A stretch of 64,000 nucleotides of DNA from Actibacterium naphthalenivorans (GCF_014196965.1 NZ_JACIEQ010000001.1:1634986-1698985), one strand, 5' to 3'. Shown: positions 46,645 to 55,420, counted from the first letter of the stretch. Numbers and translations: made by a program. The notes: a model not told the origin generated them from the letters alone.

Positions 46645-46672
46645 AAGGCCGGTCTTTCGACCGGCCTTTTTA
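46645..46672 (+). terminator. intrinsic terminator after DUF3775 gene
   Basis: Perfect ten-base stem AAGGCCGGTC (46645-46654) and GACCGGCCTT (46659-46668) with loop TTTC and a T-run. It separates the plus-strand run from the convergent phaC. Confidence 0.9.
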
Positions 46673-46703
46673 CTGGCGCCCTGGCTTGCCTGCCGGGGCT
46701 GCG

Positions 46704-48542
46704 TTAGGACTGAAAGATATAGGTGCCCGGCGCCGCGACCAGCGGCGAAAGCCCTTCGTCCGGGGCGCCCATTGCGGGAGGCGCCACCATCTCGGGGCTG
46801 CTCTTTTCACGCAGCCAGTTGCCCCATTCGACCCACCAGGAACCTTCCTTGGGGGGATGCCGCTCGGCCCAGGTATCGGGGTCGAGGTACAGCTTTTCGG
46901 GGGTCCGGTGGCCGATGCGGTAATGCCGCCCCCGGTGGCCGGGCTCGCTGAGAATGCCGCCGTTGTGGCCGCCTTTCGTCAGCACGAAGGTCAATTCGCT
47001 GTCGGTGAACAGCGTGGTTTTGTAGACCGAGCGCCAGGGGGCGATGTGATCCATCTCTGTGCCGATGATGAAGAAGGGCGCGTTGATGTCTTTCAGCGCG
47101 ATTACCCGGCCTTCCACAGCGAACCGGCCCGAGGTCAGGCGGTTTTCGAGGAACAGCCCGCGCAGATATTCCGAATGCATCCGGTAGGGCATCCGGGTGG
47201 AATCGGAATTCCAGACGGAAATGTCGAACTCTTCTTCGTCCTGGCCCAGCAGGTACCGGCGCACCGCGCGGGTCCAGATCAGGTCTTCGGCCCGCAGGGC
47301 GCGGAAGGCGCCCGCCATCTGTTCCTGATCCAGATAGCCCTGATCCCACATCATGTCTTCCAGAAAGGCCAGCTGGCTTTCGTCGAGAAACAGCATCAGC
47401 TCGCCGGCCTCGGTGAAATCGGTCTGCGCGGCAAGAAGCGTGACAGAGGCGAGCCGATCATCATTGTCGCGCGCCATCGTGGCCGCCGCGATCGACAGGA
47501 TCGTGCCGCCGAGGCAATAGCCGCAGGCATGGATCTTGGTGCCCGGGAAGATCTTTGAAATCGCGTCGAGGGCGGCCATCACGCCCAGCCTGCGATAATC
47601 GTCGAGCGAAAGATCACGCTCGTCGGCAGAGGGGTTGTGCCAGGAAATGGTGAAAACCGTAAAGCCCTGGCTGACAAGATAGCGGATCAGCGAATTTTCG
47701 GGGCTGAGATCGAGGATATAGTATTTCATGATCCAGGCCGGCACGATCAGGATCGGCTCCGCCTGCACCTTGTCCGTCTGCGGGCTGTACTGGATCAGCT
47801 CGCACAGCTCGTTGCGATAGATCACCTGTCCCGGCGTGCAGGCCAGGTTCCGCCCGACCTCATATTCGGCGGACGGTTCCGCCCGGGTGTGGGTGAACTG
47901 GCGCATGATGTCATCGGCGAAATGGCGGGAGCCTTCATAGAGGTTCATGCCCCCTGTCTCCATCGTCTTCGCCAGGATTTCCGGATTCAGGAAGGGCGAG
48001 TTTGACGGCGACATCACGTCGAGCATCTGCCGGGTTATGAACCCGACGCGGTCTGTGCTCCGGCGGCGGGTGCCGCGCACCTCTTCGGTGGCCGTATCCC
48101 ACCAATCCTGCGAGGCCAGGAAATATTGCTTGAACAGGCTGAAGGGCGGTTTTTGCCAGCCTTCATGGTCGAACCGGCGATCGCCGGGCTTCGGTTCGAA
48201 AGGCGGCCTGTTCTCGATGGTGCTGGTCAGGCCGGTTGCGTGCAGGAAAAGCTTGATCAAATTCTGTTGAGCGCGCTCGGCCAGTTCAATCTGACGGCCC
48301 GGTGCGCGTGACAGGTGCAGCATGAAATCGCTGAAGGCCGCGCCCGCCGCATTGGGGGAAACGCCATTGGTCAGCCGCGCCGTGAGCGCCCGGCTGGCCC
48401 GGTCGAGCGTTTCATAGGAATGTTGATGCGACCGGTGCCCGTTGGGCGGGGCGGAAGCAGGCTCGATAATGGCGGGAACATTGGGCGTGCCGGCCCTGGT
48501 CGTGGGCGTTTGCGCGGTTTCCGAGGATTTGGGAGCAGTCAT
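46704..48542 (-). CDS. phaC: class I poly(3-hydroxyalkanoate) polymerase
   Basis: A 612-residue PHA synthase. The lipase-like box GYCLGG contains nucleophile Cys343. ILIVPAWIMKYYILDLSPENSLIRYLV, FTISWHNPSADERDL and TKGGHNGGI (with the catalytic histidine) are conserved. It polymerises 3-hydroxyacyl-CoA into storage granules. Length fits class I enzymes that act without PhaE/PhaR subunits. No phaA, phaB, phaZ or phasin gene is adjacent. A hairpin lies in its upstream region. Confidence 0.95.
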   Translation of the reverse strand: MTAPKSSETAQTPTTRAGTPNVPAIIEPASAPPNGHRSHQHSYETLDRASRALTARLTNGVSPNAAGAAFSDFMLHLSRAPGRQIELAERAQQNLIKLFLHATGLTSTIENRPPFEPKPGDRRFDHEGWQKPPFSLFKQYFLASQDWWDTATEEVRGTRRRSTDRVGFITRQMLDVMSPSNSPFLNPEILAKTMETGGMNLYEGSRHFADDIMRQFTHTRAEPSAEYEVGRNLACTPGQVIYRNELCELIQYSPQTDKVQAEPILIVPAWIMKYYILDLSPENSLIRYLVSQGFTVFTISWHNPSADERDLSLDDYRRLGVMAALDAISKIFPGTKIHACGYCLGGTILSIAAATMARDNDDRLASVTLLAAQTDFTEAGELMLFLDESQLAFLEDMMWDQGYLDQEQMAGAFRALRAEDLIWTRAVRRYLLGQDEEEFDISVWNSDSTRMPYRMHSEYLRGLFLENRLTSGRFAVEGRVIALKDINAPFFIIGTEMDHIAPWRSVYKTTLFTDSELTFVLTKGGHNGGILSEPGHRGRHYRIGHRTPEKLYLDPDTWAERHPPKEGSWWVEWGNWLREKSSPEMVAPPAMGAPDEGLSPLVAAPGTYIFQS

Positions 48543-48613
48543 CAGGCCCTCATGGCATCGCTGAACGTTGCGGGTTTCATACTATGACACGATAGATATG
48601 TCAGATTTTCGAA

Positions 48614-48647
48614 GCCCCCACCTTGAGATGGCGCAAATTGTGGGGGC
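48614..48647. other. hairpin upstream of phaC
   Basis: Perfect eight-base inverted repeat GCCCCCAC (48614-48621) and GTGGGGGC (48640-48647) with an 18-base spacer, about 70 bases upstream of the phaC start. On the plus strand it is followed by CTTT. It could be a leader structure, a weak terminator or an operator; nothing decides between these. Confidence 0.4.
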
Positions 48648-48667
48648 CTTTGCCGCACGTTGAACAG

Positions 48668-48704
48668 AAAAAAGGCCGCCCCGGGATACGGGACGGCCTT
48701 TTTT
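48668..48704. terminator. intrinsic terminator downstream of rpmJ
   Basis: Six A residues, a stem GGCCGCCCC / GGGACGGCC (48674-48682 with 48690-48698, one mismatch) and six T residues, symmetric on both strands. On the minus strand it follows the rpmJ stop by about 20 bases. Confidence 0.88.
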
Positions 48705-48720
48705 CAGCTTTTCTGCTTGC

Positions 48721-48846
48721 TCAGCCCTGACGGGCTTTGAAGCGGGGCTGCGTCTTGTTAATCACATAGACGCGGCCCTTGCGGCGCACGATGCGGCAGT
48801 CGCGGTGACGCTGCTTCAGCGAGCGGAGCGAGTTCCTGACCTTCAT
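48721..48846 (-). CDS. rpmJ: 50S ribosomal protein L36
   Basis: A 41-residue protein, the longer variant of L36, starting [20 protein letters not shown] and ending [10 protein letters not shown]. Only one cysteine (Cys17) of the zinc-binding set remains, so it is the zinc-independent (C-minus) paralogue type. A TTGAGGAGA ribosome site precedes the ATG at 48846. It stands alone between phaC and the tRNA gene. Confidence 0.93.
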   Translation of the reverse strand: MKVRNSLRSLKQRHRDCRIVRRKGRVYVINKTQPRFKARQG

Positions 48847-48915
48847 GGGTCTTCTCCTCAATCGCGGCGCGGCGTGCGCCTAGGTTACATTGCTGCCTGA
48901 ACGGCAGAGAATTCA

Positions 48916-48990
48916 TGGTGGGCGGTACTGGGATCGAACCAGTGGCCACTACGATGTCAACGTAGTGCTCTACCGCTGAGCTAACCGCCC
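48916..48990 (-). tRNA. tRNA-Val(GAC)
   Basis: A 75-base cloverleaf reads on the minus strand from GGGCGGT to ACCGCCC plus encoded ACCA. The D arm is GCTC/GAGC, the anticodon arm CTACG-TTGACAT-CGTAG with anticodon GAC, and the T arm ACTGG-TTCGATC-CCAGT. All stems are fully paired. Confidence 0.96.
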
Positions 48991-49138
48991 ATGACCGCCC
49001 GATCCCGCCTGTCCCAAACAAATAGGACGCGGAGGGGCCGCGTCGGTTCGCAGGTCTATAAAAGGAGTCGGAAAATGGTTCAAGGGCTTTTGGCAACTTC
49101 GTAAATGTCGTTATACAGATGGGGAAGAGGGAGCGTAA

Positions 49139-50002
49139 ATGCCGAAACCGCCGTTCAAACTCTTGCTGCCAGGGACCCGCACGACCAGCGTCGTGTTTTC
49201 CTCGCCGCACAGCGGGCGGGATTACCCTTGGGCTTTTCTGCGAAAGTCGGTGCTTGACGAGATGGCCGTGCGCTCGTCCGAGGATGCCTTTGTCGATCTG
49301 CTTTTCGCGGATGCACCCACGCTCGGGGCGCCGTTGCTGGCGGCAACGGTGCCGCGCGCCTATGTCGATCTGAACCGCAGCGCCGACGAACTGGACCCGG
49401 CGTTGATCGAAGGGGTGCGCAAGACGGCGCATAACCCGCGCATCAGCTCTGGCCTGGGGGTGATTCCCCGCGTCGTGGCCAACGGCCGGGCGATTCAGTC
49501 CGGCAAGATCTCGCTGCACGAGGCCCGCGCGCGGCTGGATACGCACTGGCACCCTTATCATGCGCGGCTGCAGGCGCTGCTGGATGAAAGCCATGCTGCG
49601 TTTGGCGAGGCGATTCTGATCGACTGTCATTCGATGCCGCATGAGGCGATCGACAGCATCACCCGCATCGGCCATCCGCGCCCCGAGGTTGTTCTGGGCG
49701 ATCGTTTCGGCGCGGCGGCGCATCGCGACATCATCGAACGAATCGAAGCGGCCTTTGTGAGCGCGGGGCTGAAGGTGGGCCGCAATGCGCCTTTCGCCGG
49801 GGCCTACATCACGCAGCACTATGGCCTGCCTTCGCGCGGGCAGCACGCCGTGCAGATCGAGATTGACCGGTCGCTTTACATGAATGAACAGATGATCCGG
49901 CCCAACGGTAATTTTCACGGTTTCCGGAGGCTGCTGGCCGGTGTCATGGCCGAGATCGCCGACATCGGCCGGGGCGACGAATTGCCGATGGCCGCCGAAT
50001 AG
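49139..50002 (+). CDS. N-formylglutamate amidohydrolase family protein
   Basis: A 287-residue protein of the N-formylglutamate deformylase/HutG family. It shows VFSSPHSGRDYP (about 19-30), EDAFVDLLF, VPRAYVDLNRSADELDP, LIDCHSMP (metal-ligand block) and VQIEIDRSLYM. Such enzymes release glutamate and formate at the end of histidine degradation, but no hut genes are near, so the true substrate may differ. GAAGAGGGAG precedes the ATG. Confidence 0.88.
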   Translation: MPKPPFKLLLPGTRTTSVVFSSPHSGRDYPWAFLRKSVLDEMAVRSSEDAFVDLLFADAPTLGAPLLAATVPRAYVDLNRSADELDPALIEGVRKTAHNPRISSGLGVIPRVVANGRAIQSGKISLHEARARLDTHWHPYHARLQALLDESHAAFGEAILIDCHSMPHEAIDSITRIGHPRPEVVLGDRFGAAAHRDIIERIEAAFVSAGLKVGRNAPFAGAYITQHYGLPSRGQHAVQIEIDRSLYMNEQMIRPNGNFHGFRRLLAGVMAEIADIGRGDELPMAAE

Positions 50003-50005
50003 GCG

Positions 50006-51259
50006 CTAGCGCAGGGCGCGCCCTTTCACGATCGCATCGCTGCCGAACTTGCGGCGAATTTCATCGGTCGCGCGTTCGGCGCCTGCCCGTTTTCCGGCAA
50101 GCGGGTCCAGCAGATCGCCCGACAGATCGGCCGTGTCGGCGGGGTGCAGATCCGACAGGCCGACGCCCAGCAGGCGATAGGGGCCCTGATCGCCCACCTG
50201 ATCGAACAGATCGCGCGCGGTGCGGTACAGGCGGTCGGCCATCTGGGTGGCGTCATGCAGCGATACGCGGCGGGTGATCAGGCTGTGATTGGCGCGCTTC
50301 AGCTTCAGCACCACCACGCGCCCGGCCTTGCCCTTGGCCTTGGCGCGGTCGGCCACCTTTTCGGACATCCGCCACAGATGCCCGTCCAGAATGTCGGGGT
50401 CCGAGGTGTCTTCGAAAAACGTGGTTTCGTTGGAGATGCTTTTCATCGGGGCGTTGGCGGAGACGCGGCGGTGATCTTCGCCCCGGGCCAGATGCCACAG
50501 CCGCTCGCCGAAGCTGCCGAAACGCGCCTCCAGATCGCGCTGCTCCCACCGGCGCAGATCGGCGAAGGTGCGGATGCCCGCGCGTTCCAGCGATACCTGC
50601 GCCGCCGCGCCCACGCCCCAGATCATGCGGACGGGTCTGGGGGCGAGAAAATCCAGCGTCTCCGCCCGGCCGATCACCGAAAATCCGCGCGGCTTGTCCA
50701 GATCAGAGGCGAGCTTGGCCAGAAACTTGTTATGGCTGAGCCCGATGGAGCCGGAAAGCCGCAGCTCTGTCTCCATCCGCTTGACCAGCCGGGCCAGCAT
50801 CACCGCAGGCGGCATCCCGTGCAGCTTTTCGGTGCCTGTCATGTCAAGAAACGCCTCGTCCAGCGACAGCGGTTCGATGGCCGGCGTCATCTCGTCCATC
50901 ATCGCGCGGATCTCGCGCGAGGCGGCGGCATAGACATCGCCGCGCGGCTTGATCACGACCGCCTCGGGGCAAAGCTTCAGCGCCTGGAACATCGGCATCG
51001 CCGAGCGCACACCCTTGATCCGGGCGATGTAACAGGCGGTGGACACCACGCCGCGCCGACCGCCGCCGATGATCACCGGCTTGTCGGCCAGCACGGGGTT
51101 GTCGCGCTTTTCGACGCTGGCATAGAAGGCGTCGCAATCCATATGCGCGATCGACAGATCGAACAGCTCGGGATGCGCGATGACCCGCGGGCCGCGGCAG
51201 GAAGGGCAGCGCGGCATGTGTTCAAAAACGGCAAGGCAATCGCGGCACAGGGCTTGCAT
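50006..51259 (-). CDS. dinB: DNA polymerase IV with N-terminal zinc ribbon
   Basis: A 417-residue Y-family translesion polymerase. The palm has metal ligands Asp41/Asp43 (HMDCDAFYASVEK) and SLDEAFLD further on; the fingers contain VVSTACYIARIKGVRSAMP. Residues 1-25 form an added zinc ribbon with Cys5, Cys8, Cys18 and Cys21 (CRDCLAVFEHMPRCPSCRG), absent from E. coli DinB. No LexA-type operator was identified upstream. It is divergent from the SPFH gene. Confidence 0.94.
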   Translation of the reverse strand: MQALCRDCLAVFEHMPRCPSCRGPRVIAHPELFDLSIAHMDCDAFYASVEKRDNPVLADKPVIIGGGRRGVVSTACYIARIKGVRSAMPMFQALKLCPEAVVIKPRGDVYAAASREIRAMMDEMTPAIEPLSLDEAFLDMTGTEKLHGMPPAVMLARLVKRMETELRLSGSIGLSHNKFLAKLASDLDKPRGFSVIGRAETLDFLAPRPVRMIWGVGAAAQVSLERAGIRTFADLRRWEQRDLEARFGSFGERLWHLARGEDHRRVSANAPMKSISNETTFFEDTSDPDILDGHLWRMSEKVADRAKAKGKAGRVVVLKLKRANHSLITRRVSLHDATQMADRLYRTARDLFDQVGDQGPYRLLGVGLSDLHPADTADLSGDLLDPLAGKRAGAERATDEIRRKFGSDAIVKGRALR

Positions 51260-51378
51260 CGGGGGATCCGGGTAAGACGCAGGTTACAGATATACCCGGC
51301 ATGGCACCGGCAAAAGGGATTTCGTTTTGGCCTTGGGCCGGGCATAGTCGCGGCGCGTAAATTTGGGAATTTCGGATT

Positions 51379-52272
51379 ATGGACACTACTTCGGTGATTG
51401 GCGATCTGCTGGGCGGAAACATCGTGCTGTTGCTTCTGGCAGGTTTCATCATCCTTTGCATCGTGCTGGGCGTGCGGATCGTGCCGCAATCCGAAAAGCA
51501 TGTGGTCGAACGTTTCGGGCGGCTGCGTGCGGTGCTGGGGCCGGGGATCAACCTGATCGTGCCGTTCCTGGATCGGGTGGCGCATCGGATTTCGATCCTC
51601 GAACGCCAGCTTCCCACCGCCAGCCAGGATGCCATCACCTCTGACAACGTGCTGGTGCAGGTGGATACCAGCGTGTTCTACCGGATCACCGAGCCGGAAA
51701 AAACCGTGTATCGCATCCGCGATGTGGATGGGGCGATCGCCACCACGGTGGCCGGCATCGTGCGGGCAGAGATCGGCAAGATGGAACTGGACGAGGTGCA
51801 ATCGAACCGCTCCAACCTGATCTCGACGATCAAGGCCTCGGTCGAGGATGCGGTGGATGATTGGGGCATAGAGGTAACGCGGGCCGAGATCCTGGATGTG
51901 AACCTTGATCAGCAGACGCGGGACGCGATGCTGCAGCAGCTCAACGCCGAACGCGCGCGCCGCGCCCAGGTGACAGAGGCCGAGGGGCGCAAGCGGGCGG
52001 TTGAGCTGGCCGCCGACGCACAGCTTTACGCCGCCGAGCAGGAGGCAAAGGCGCGGCGCATCACCGCCGAGGCAGAGGCTTTCGCGACAGAGGTCGTGGC
52101 CAGGGCGATCGCCGATCACGGGATCGAGGCGGCGCAATATCAGGTGGCGCTGAAACAGGTCGAGGCGTTGACCGCCGTGGGCCAGGGCGCGGGCAAGCAG
52201 ACGATCGTGGTGCCCGCCCACGCGCTGGAGGCATTCGGCGACGCGTTCAACATGCTCAAGGGGCGCGGCTGA
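51379..52272 (+). CDS. SPFH/band 7 (stomatin-like) membrane protein
   Basis: A 297-residue protein. The N-terminal transmembrane helix is at about 14-33, followed by the SPFH domain (RIVPQSEKHVVERFGRLRAVLGPGINLIVPFLD) and an Ala/Glu-rich coiled coil (about 190-245). It resembles QmcA/stomatin proteins that organise membrane microdomains and bind FtsH. It overlaps the NfeD-like gene by one base (TGATG), the usual stomatin-NfeD pairing. Confidence 0.93.
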   Translation: MDTTSVIGDLLGGNIVLLLLAGFIILCIVLGVRIVPQSEKHVVERFGRLRAVLGPGINLIVPFLDRVAHRISILERQLPTASQDAITSDNVLVQVDTSVFYRITEPEKTVYRIRDVDGAIATTVAGIVRAEIGKMELDEVQSNRSNLISTIKASVEDAVDDWGIEVTRAEILDVNLDQQTRDAMLQQLNAERARRAQVTEAEGRKRAVELAADAQLYAAEQEAKARRITAEAEAFATEVVARAIADHGIEAAQYQVALKQVEALTAVGQGAGKQTIVVPAHALEAFGDAFNMLKGRG

Positions 52273-52538
52273 TGTGGGCGCTGTGGTGGGTCTGGCTGGC
52301 CGGGGCGGTGGTGCTGGCCATTCTGGAGGTTCTGGCGCCGGGCTATGTGTTTCTGGGCTTCGCCATCGGCGCGGCGGTGACGGGCGTGATGCTGGCGCTT
52401 GGCGTCACGCCCTCGGGGCCGGTGCTGGCGGTGATCTTCGCGCTGGTATCGCTGGCGGGCTGGCTGATCATGCGCAGGCTGTTCGGGCTGAAGGGCGGTC
52501 AGGTGAAAACCTTCGACCACGACATCAACGAAAACTAG
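52272..52538 (+). CDS. short NfeD-like membrane protein
   Basis: An 88-residue protein with two to three hydrophobic helices (about 4-68) and a short charged tail; it matches the membrane part of NfeD proteins without the soluble OB-fold domain being complete. The partner is the SPFH protein encoded immediately before it. Exact role unknown; membrane quality control is inferred from the pairing. Confidence 0.85.
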   Translation: MWALWWVWLAGAVVLAILEVLAPGYVFLGFAIGAAVTGVMLALGVTPSGPVLAVIFALVSLAGWLIMRRLFGLKGGQVKTFDHDINEN

Positions 52539-52918
52539 GTATCCGCGGCCACTGCCTCGCGCCGCCTGTCATAGGCCTGGCGCGCCGCGCGCACCGCGGT
52601 CTGGTTTTCGACGGCCCACTGGCGCATGATCTCGACCCGTTCGATCAGGCTGAAGCCCAGGGTGGTCAGTGAATATTCGACTTGCGGCGGGGTCAGGGGC
52701 AGTACCCTGCGGTTGACGAGCCCGTCGCGTTCCAGATGGCGCAGGGTTACCGACAGCATCCGTTGCGAAATCCCGTCGACGACGCGGCGCAGCGCGTTGA
52801 ACCTGCAGGGCCCGCGCGACAGCTCCAGCATCACCAGAAGGCTCCAGGCATCGCCCATCCGGTCGAGCACGTCGCGGATCGGGCAATCCAGATCGGTATT
52901 GGCGTTGACGCGTGGCAT
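52535..52918 (-). CDS. HxlR-family winged-helix transcriptional regulator
   Basis: A 127-residue MarR-like regulator of the HxlR group. CPIRDVLDRMGDAWSLLVMLEL (12-33) starts the domain with the conserved Cys12, followed by GISQRMLSVTLRHLERDGLV. HxlR proteins sense electrophiles or oxidants via that cysteine in several bacteria. It is divergent from the reductase gene at 53024, and paired GTAAC half-sites fill the shared promoter region. Confidence 0.92.
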   Translation of the reverse strand: MPRVNANTDLDCPIRDVLDRMGDAWSLLVMLELSRGPCRFNALRRVVDGISQRMLSVTLRHLERDGLVNRRVLPLTPPQVEYSLTTLGFSLIERVEIMRQWAVENQTAVRAARQAYDRRREAVAADT

Positions 52919-52932
52919 GGTGGTTCCCTTTT

Positions 52933-53003
52933 AGTAACCATGAGACTGAACAATGCGTATTCCGGCGAAATTCAATCATCCGTATCTGGTTACTTATCGT
53001 AAC
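52933..53003. promoter_or_regulatory. candidate HxlR operator region
   Basis: The 105-base divergent region has AGTAACCA (52933-52940) near the regulator start and its exact inverse TGGTTACT (52987-52994) near the reductase start. The latter is part of a second palindrome GTTAC-N5-GTAAC (52989-53003). Such repeated half-sites fit autoregulation and control of the reductase by the HxlR protein. Confidence 0.55.
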
Positions 53004-53023
53004 TTAATTCGGAGGCAAGACTG

Positions 53024-53650
53024 ATGAAGCTTTTTCTGATTGGCGCCAGCGGAATGATCGGATCGCGGATCCTGGCAGAGGCCGTTTCGCGCGGGCACGA
53101 GGTGATTGCGGGTGGTCGGTCGCCAGCGAAGATCGCCACCGGCGCGGGCATTACGCCGGTTGCCATCGACGCAACCGATGCCGCGTCGCTCGCCCCTTTT
53201 GCCGCGCAGGCGGACGTCATCCTTTCGGCGACCTCGCCACGGTTTTCCGGCGATGGGATCGCCGATGCCACGGCGCTGGGCAAGGCGCTGATCGCGGCCG
53301 CGACCGTGGCCGGAAAGCGGGTGGTCGTCGTGGGCGGCGCCGGTACGCTGAACCTGCCCGACGGAACCCCGGTGTTGAACGTCCTTCCGCCCGAGATCGT
53401 GCCCGAGGCCACCGGTATGAAAGCTGTGCGCGATATGCTTGCCGAAAGCGGGCTGGACTGGGCGTTCTTCGCCCCCGCCGCCATGATCCAGCCGGGCGCA
53501 CGCACCGGCAGCTTTCGGCTGGGTGGCACGGTTCTGGTCAGCGATGCCGACGGCAACAGCGCGATCAGCGCCGAAGACTATGCGGTCGCCTTGATGGATG
53601 AGGTAGAGACGCCGAAACACACCGGTCAGGTGTTTACCATCGGTTACTGA
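53024..53650 (+). CDS. NAD(P)-binding atypical SDR (NmrA/YwnB-like) oxidoreductase
   Basis: A 208-residue Rossmann-fold protein. It starts MKLFLIGASGMIGSRILAEA, with GGRSPAKI, and continues with VVVVGGAGTLNLPDGTP and DWAFFAPAAMIQPGARTG. It belongs to the extended/atypical short-chain reductases; substrate unknown, flavin or quinone-type reduction is possible. Probably controlled by the divergent HxlR regulator. Confidence 0.88.
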   Translation: MKLFLIGASGMIGSRILAEAVSRGHEVIAGGRSPAKIATGAGITPVAIDATDAASLAPFAAQADVILSATSPRFSGDGIADATALGKALIAAATVAGKRVVVVGGAGTLNLPDGTPVLNVLPPEIVPEATGMKAVRDMLAESGLDWAFFAPAAMIQPGARTGSFRLGGTVLVSDADGNSAISAEDYAVALMDEVETPKHTGQVFTIGY

Positions 53651-54382
53651 TCAACCCCGGTTGGGTCGCTGCGCCTGGGGCGAGGTAAGTTCCGCCCGCA
53701 GCGCCAGCGCAGCGGCGCGCGGATCTTCGGCACGCCAGACGGGGCGGCCCACCACGATGTGATCGGCCCCGTCGGCGATGGCCTGCGCCGGGGTCGCCAC
53801 GCGTTTCTGATCGCCCAGATCGGCGCCCGCCGGACGCACGCCGGGGGTGATGATCAGCCGGCCCTCGGCCTGCGGCAGCGCCCGGATCAGCGCCGCCTCG
53901 TGCGGCGATGCGATCAGCCCGTCGGCGCCGGCCTCCAGCGCGATGGCGGCGCGTTCCAGCACGATGTCGCGCAGCTCGCCGGGCTTGATCAGATTGGCGT
54001 CCAGATCGGCGCGGTCCATCGAGGTCAGGATCGTCACCGCCAGAATTTTCGTGGCCGATCCGCCCTTGCCCTCGGCGGCGGCGCGCACCACGTGCGGGTC
54101 GCCATGCACGGTCAGGAAATCCAGATCGAACCGCGCCAGCCCGCGCACCGCCGCCTCGACCGTGGCGGCGATGTCAAACAGCTTCATGTCCAGAAAGATG
54201 CGCTTGCCGTGCTCGTCCTTCAGCTCGCGCGCCAGGGCCAGCCCGCCGCCTGTCAGCATCCCCAGCCCGATCTTGTAGAACGACACGGCATCGCCGATCC
54301 GGTCGGCCAGCTCGAGCCCGGCATGGGCATCGGGCACGTCAAGCGCAACGATCAGGCGGTCATCGGCAGGGGGCTGGGTCAT
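53651..54382 (-). CDS. pyrF: orotidine-5'-phosphate decarboxylase
   Basis: A 243-residue (beta/alpha)8 enzyme making UMP. It has RLIVALDVPDA (9-19), FYKIGLGML, the catalytic array FLDMKLFDIAATVEAA, LDFLTVHGDP, ILAVTILTSM and IITPGVRPAGADLGDQKR. Length and all motifs are normal. A CGGAG ribosome site precedes ATG 54382. It is convergent with the reductase gene. Confidence 0.96.
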   Translation of the reverse strand: MTQPPADDRLIVALDVPDAHAGLELADRIGDAVSFYKIGLGMLTGGGLALARELKDEHGKRIFLDMKLFDIAATVEAAVRGLARFDLDFLTVHGDPHVVRAAAEGKGGSATKILAVTILTSMDRADLDANLIKPGELRDIVLERAAIALEAGADGLIASPHEAALIRALPQAEGRLIITPGVRPAGADLGDQKRVATPAQAIADGADHIVVGRPVWRAEDPRAAALALRAELTSPQAQRPNRG

Positions 54383-54574
54383 CGGCGGTCTCCGTTCCGG
54401 GGCTTCGATAGCGGGACAAAGGCGAAATGGCAAATCTTTCACATTCGCGTTTTCACGGGATTGCGAGTGCAAGTTCATTCGCCGGGGCACGGCACGGGTT
54501 CGATACTGCGCGGGGGGCCGGTGTTCAACGATGCGGTCCGCCACACCTGCTTTCATAAAGAATTGGAGAAGACC

Positions 54575-55420
54575 ATGTTCCAACACATTCCCCGCCGCGC
54601 CGGCGCATTCGGCGCTCTGGCGTTGACTGGCGCCGCGTTCGGTGCGCCGGCTTTCGCCACCACGCTGGAGATTTCCGTGACCAACACAGCCGCTTCGGGC
54701 GGTTTTTCGATCACGCCGCTGTTCGCCGCCTTCCATGATGGTTCGTACGACGCGTTCAATCTGGGCACCTCGGCCAGCGCCGCGGTCGAAGCGCTCGCCG
54801 AGGTCGGGGATGCGGCAGGGGTGACGGCCGAGCTTGCCGCTGCGGATGCCAAGGCGCAAAGCGTGGTGATCGCCGGAACCGAAACCGGCCCGCCCACGAT
54901 CGACCCGGGCGAAACCGCCTCCCGGCAGGTCACGCTGGATCCGTCCGGCAACCGTTACCTGAGCTTCCTGTCGATGCTGGTGCCATCGAATGACACGTTT
55001 CTGGGCACGGACGATCCGCGAGCGTTCGATCTGTTCGGCGCGGGCGGAGTATTCGCCGGGGATTTCACCATCGATGTCACCGCGAGCTATCTCTACGACG
55101 CCGGAACAGAGGTGAACGATCCGGCAAACGGCGCGGCATTTATCCTGGGTCAGGTGGGTACCGATGGCGCGGTCGAGGGGGGAACCGTGCAGCGGGCCTC
55201 GACCCTGTCGGCCTTTGCCGGGCTGGAAACGCCGCTTGGCCTGCTGGATGACGGGTTGATCGATTTCACCTCCGAGCCGGGCGCGTTCTCGGTGGCTTCG
55301 ATATCTATCCGCGAAGTGCCGCCGGCGCCGGTGCCACTGCCTGCCACGGCGCTGCTGGGGATTGGCGGTCTGGCCGCACTTGGCGCGGTGCGCGGCCGCA
55401 GGCGCGCGGCCCGGCCCTGA
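54575..55420 (+). CDS. secreted spondin-domain protein with VPLPA-CTERM sorting signal
   Basis: A 281-residue exported protein. A signal peptide (about 1-28, ending AFA) is followed by a spondin_N-like domain (EISVTNTAASGGFSITPLFAAF; SMLVPSNDTFLGTDDP; YLYDAGTEVNDPANGAAF). The C-terminus is a VPLPA-CTERM tripartite signal: VPLPATALLGIGGLAALGAV, then RGRRRAARP. Such tails are processed by a dedicated exosortase, not encoded here. GGAGAAG precedes ATG 54575. Possibly a surface or matrix protein. Confidence 0.88.
   Translation: MFQHIPRRAGAFGALALTGAAFGAPAFATTLEISVTNTAASGGFSITPLFAAFHDGSYDAFNLGTSASAAVEALAEVGDAAGVTAELAAADAKAQSVVIAGTETGPPTIDPGETASRQVTLDPSGNRYLSFLSMLVPSNDTFLGTDDPRAFDLFGAGGVFAGDFTIDVTASYLYDAGTEVNDPANGAAFILGQVGTDGAVEGGTVQRASTLSAFAGLETPLGLLDDGLIDFTSEPGAFSVASISIREVPPAPVPLPATALLGIGGLAALGAVRGRRRAARP

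Noticed and set aside
53759..54574. Plus-strand frame joining pyrF's complement to the spondin-domain gene
   Set aside because: It is antisense to pyrF; the signal peptide and GGAGAAG site place the true start at 54575.
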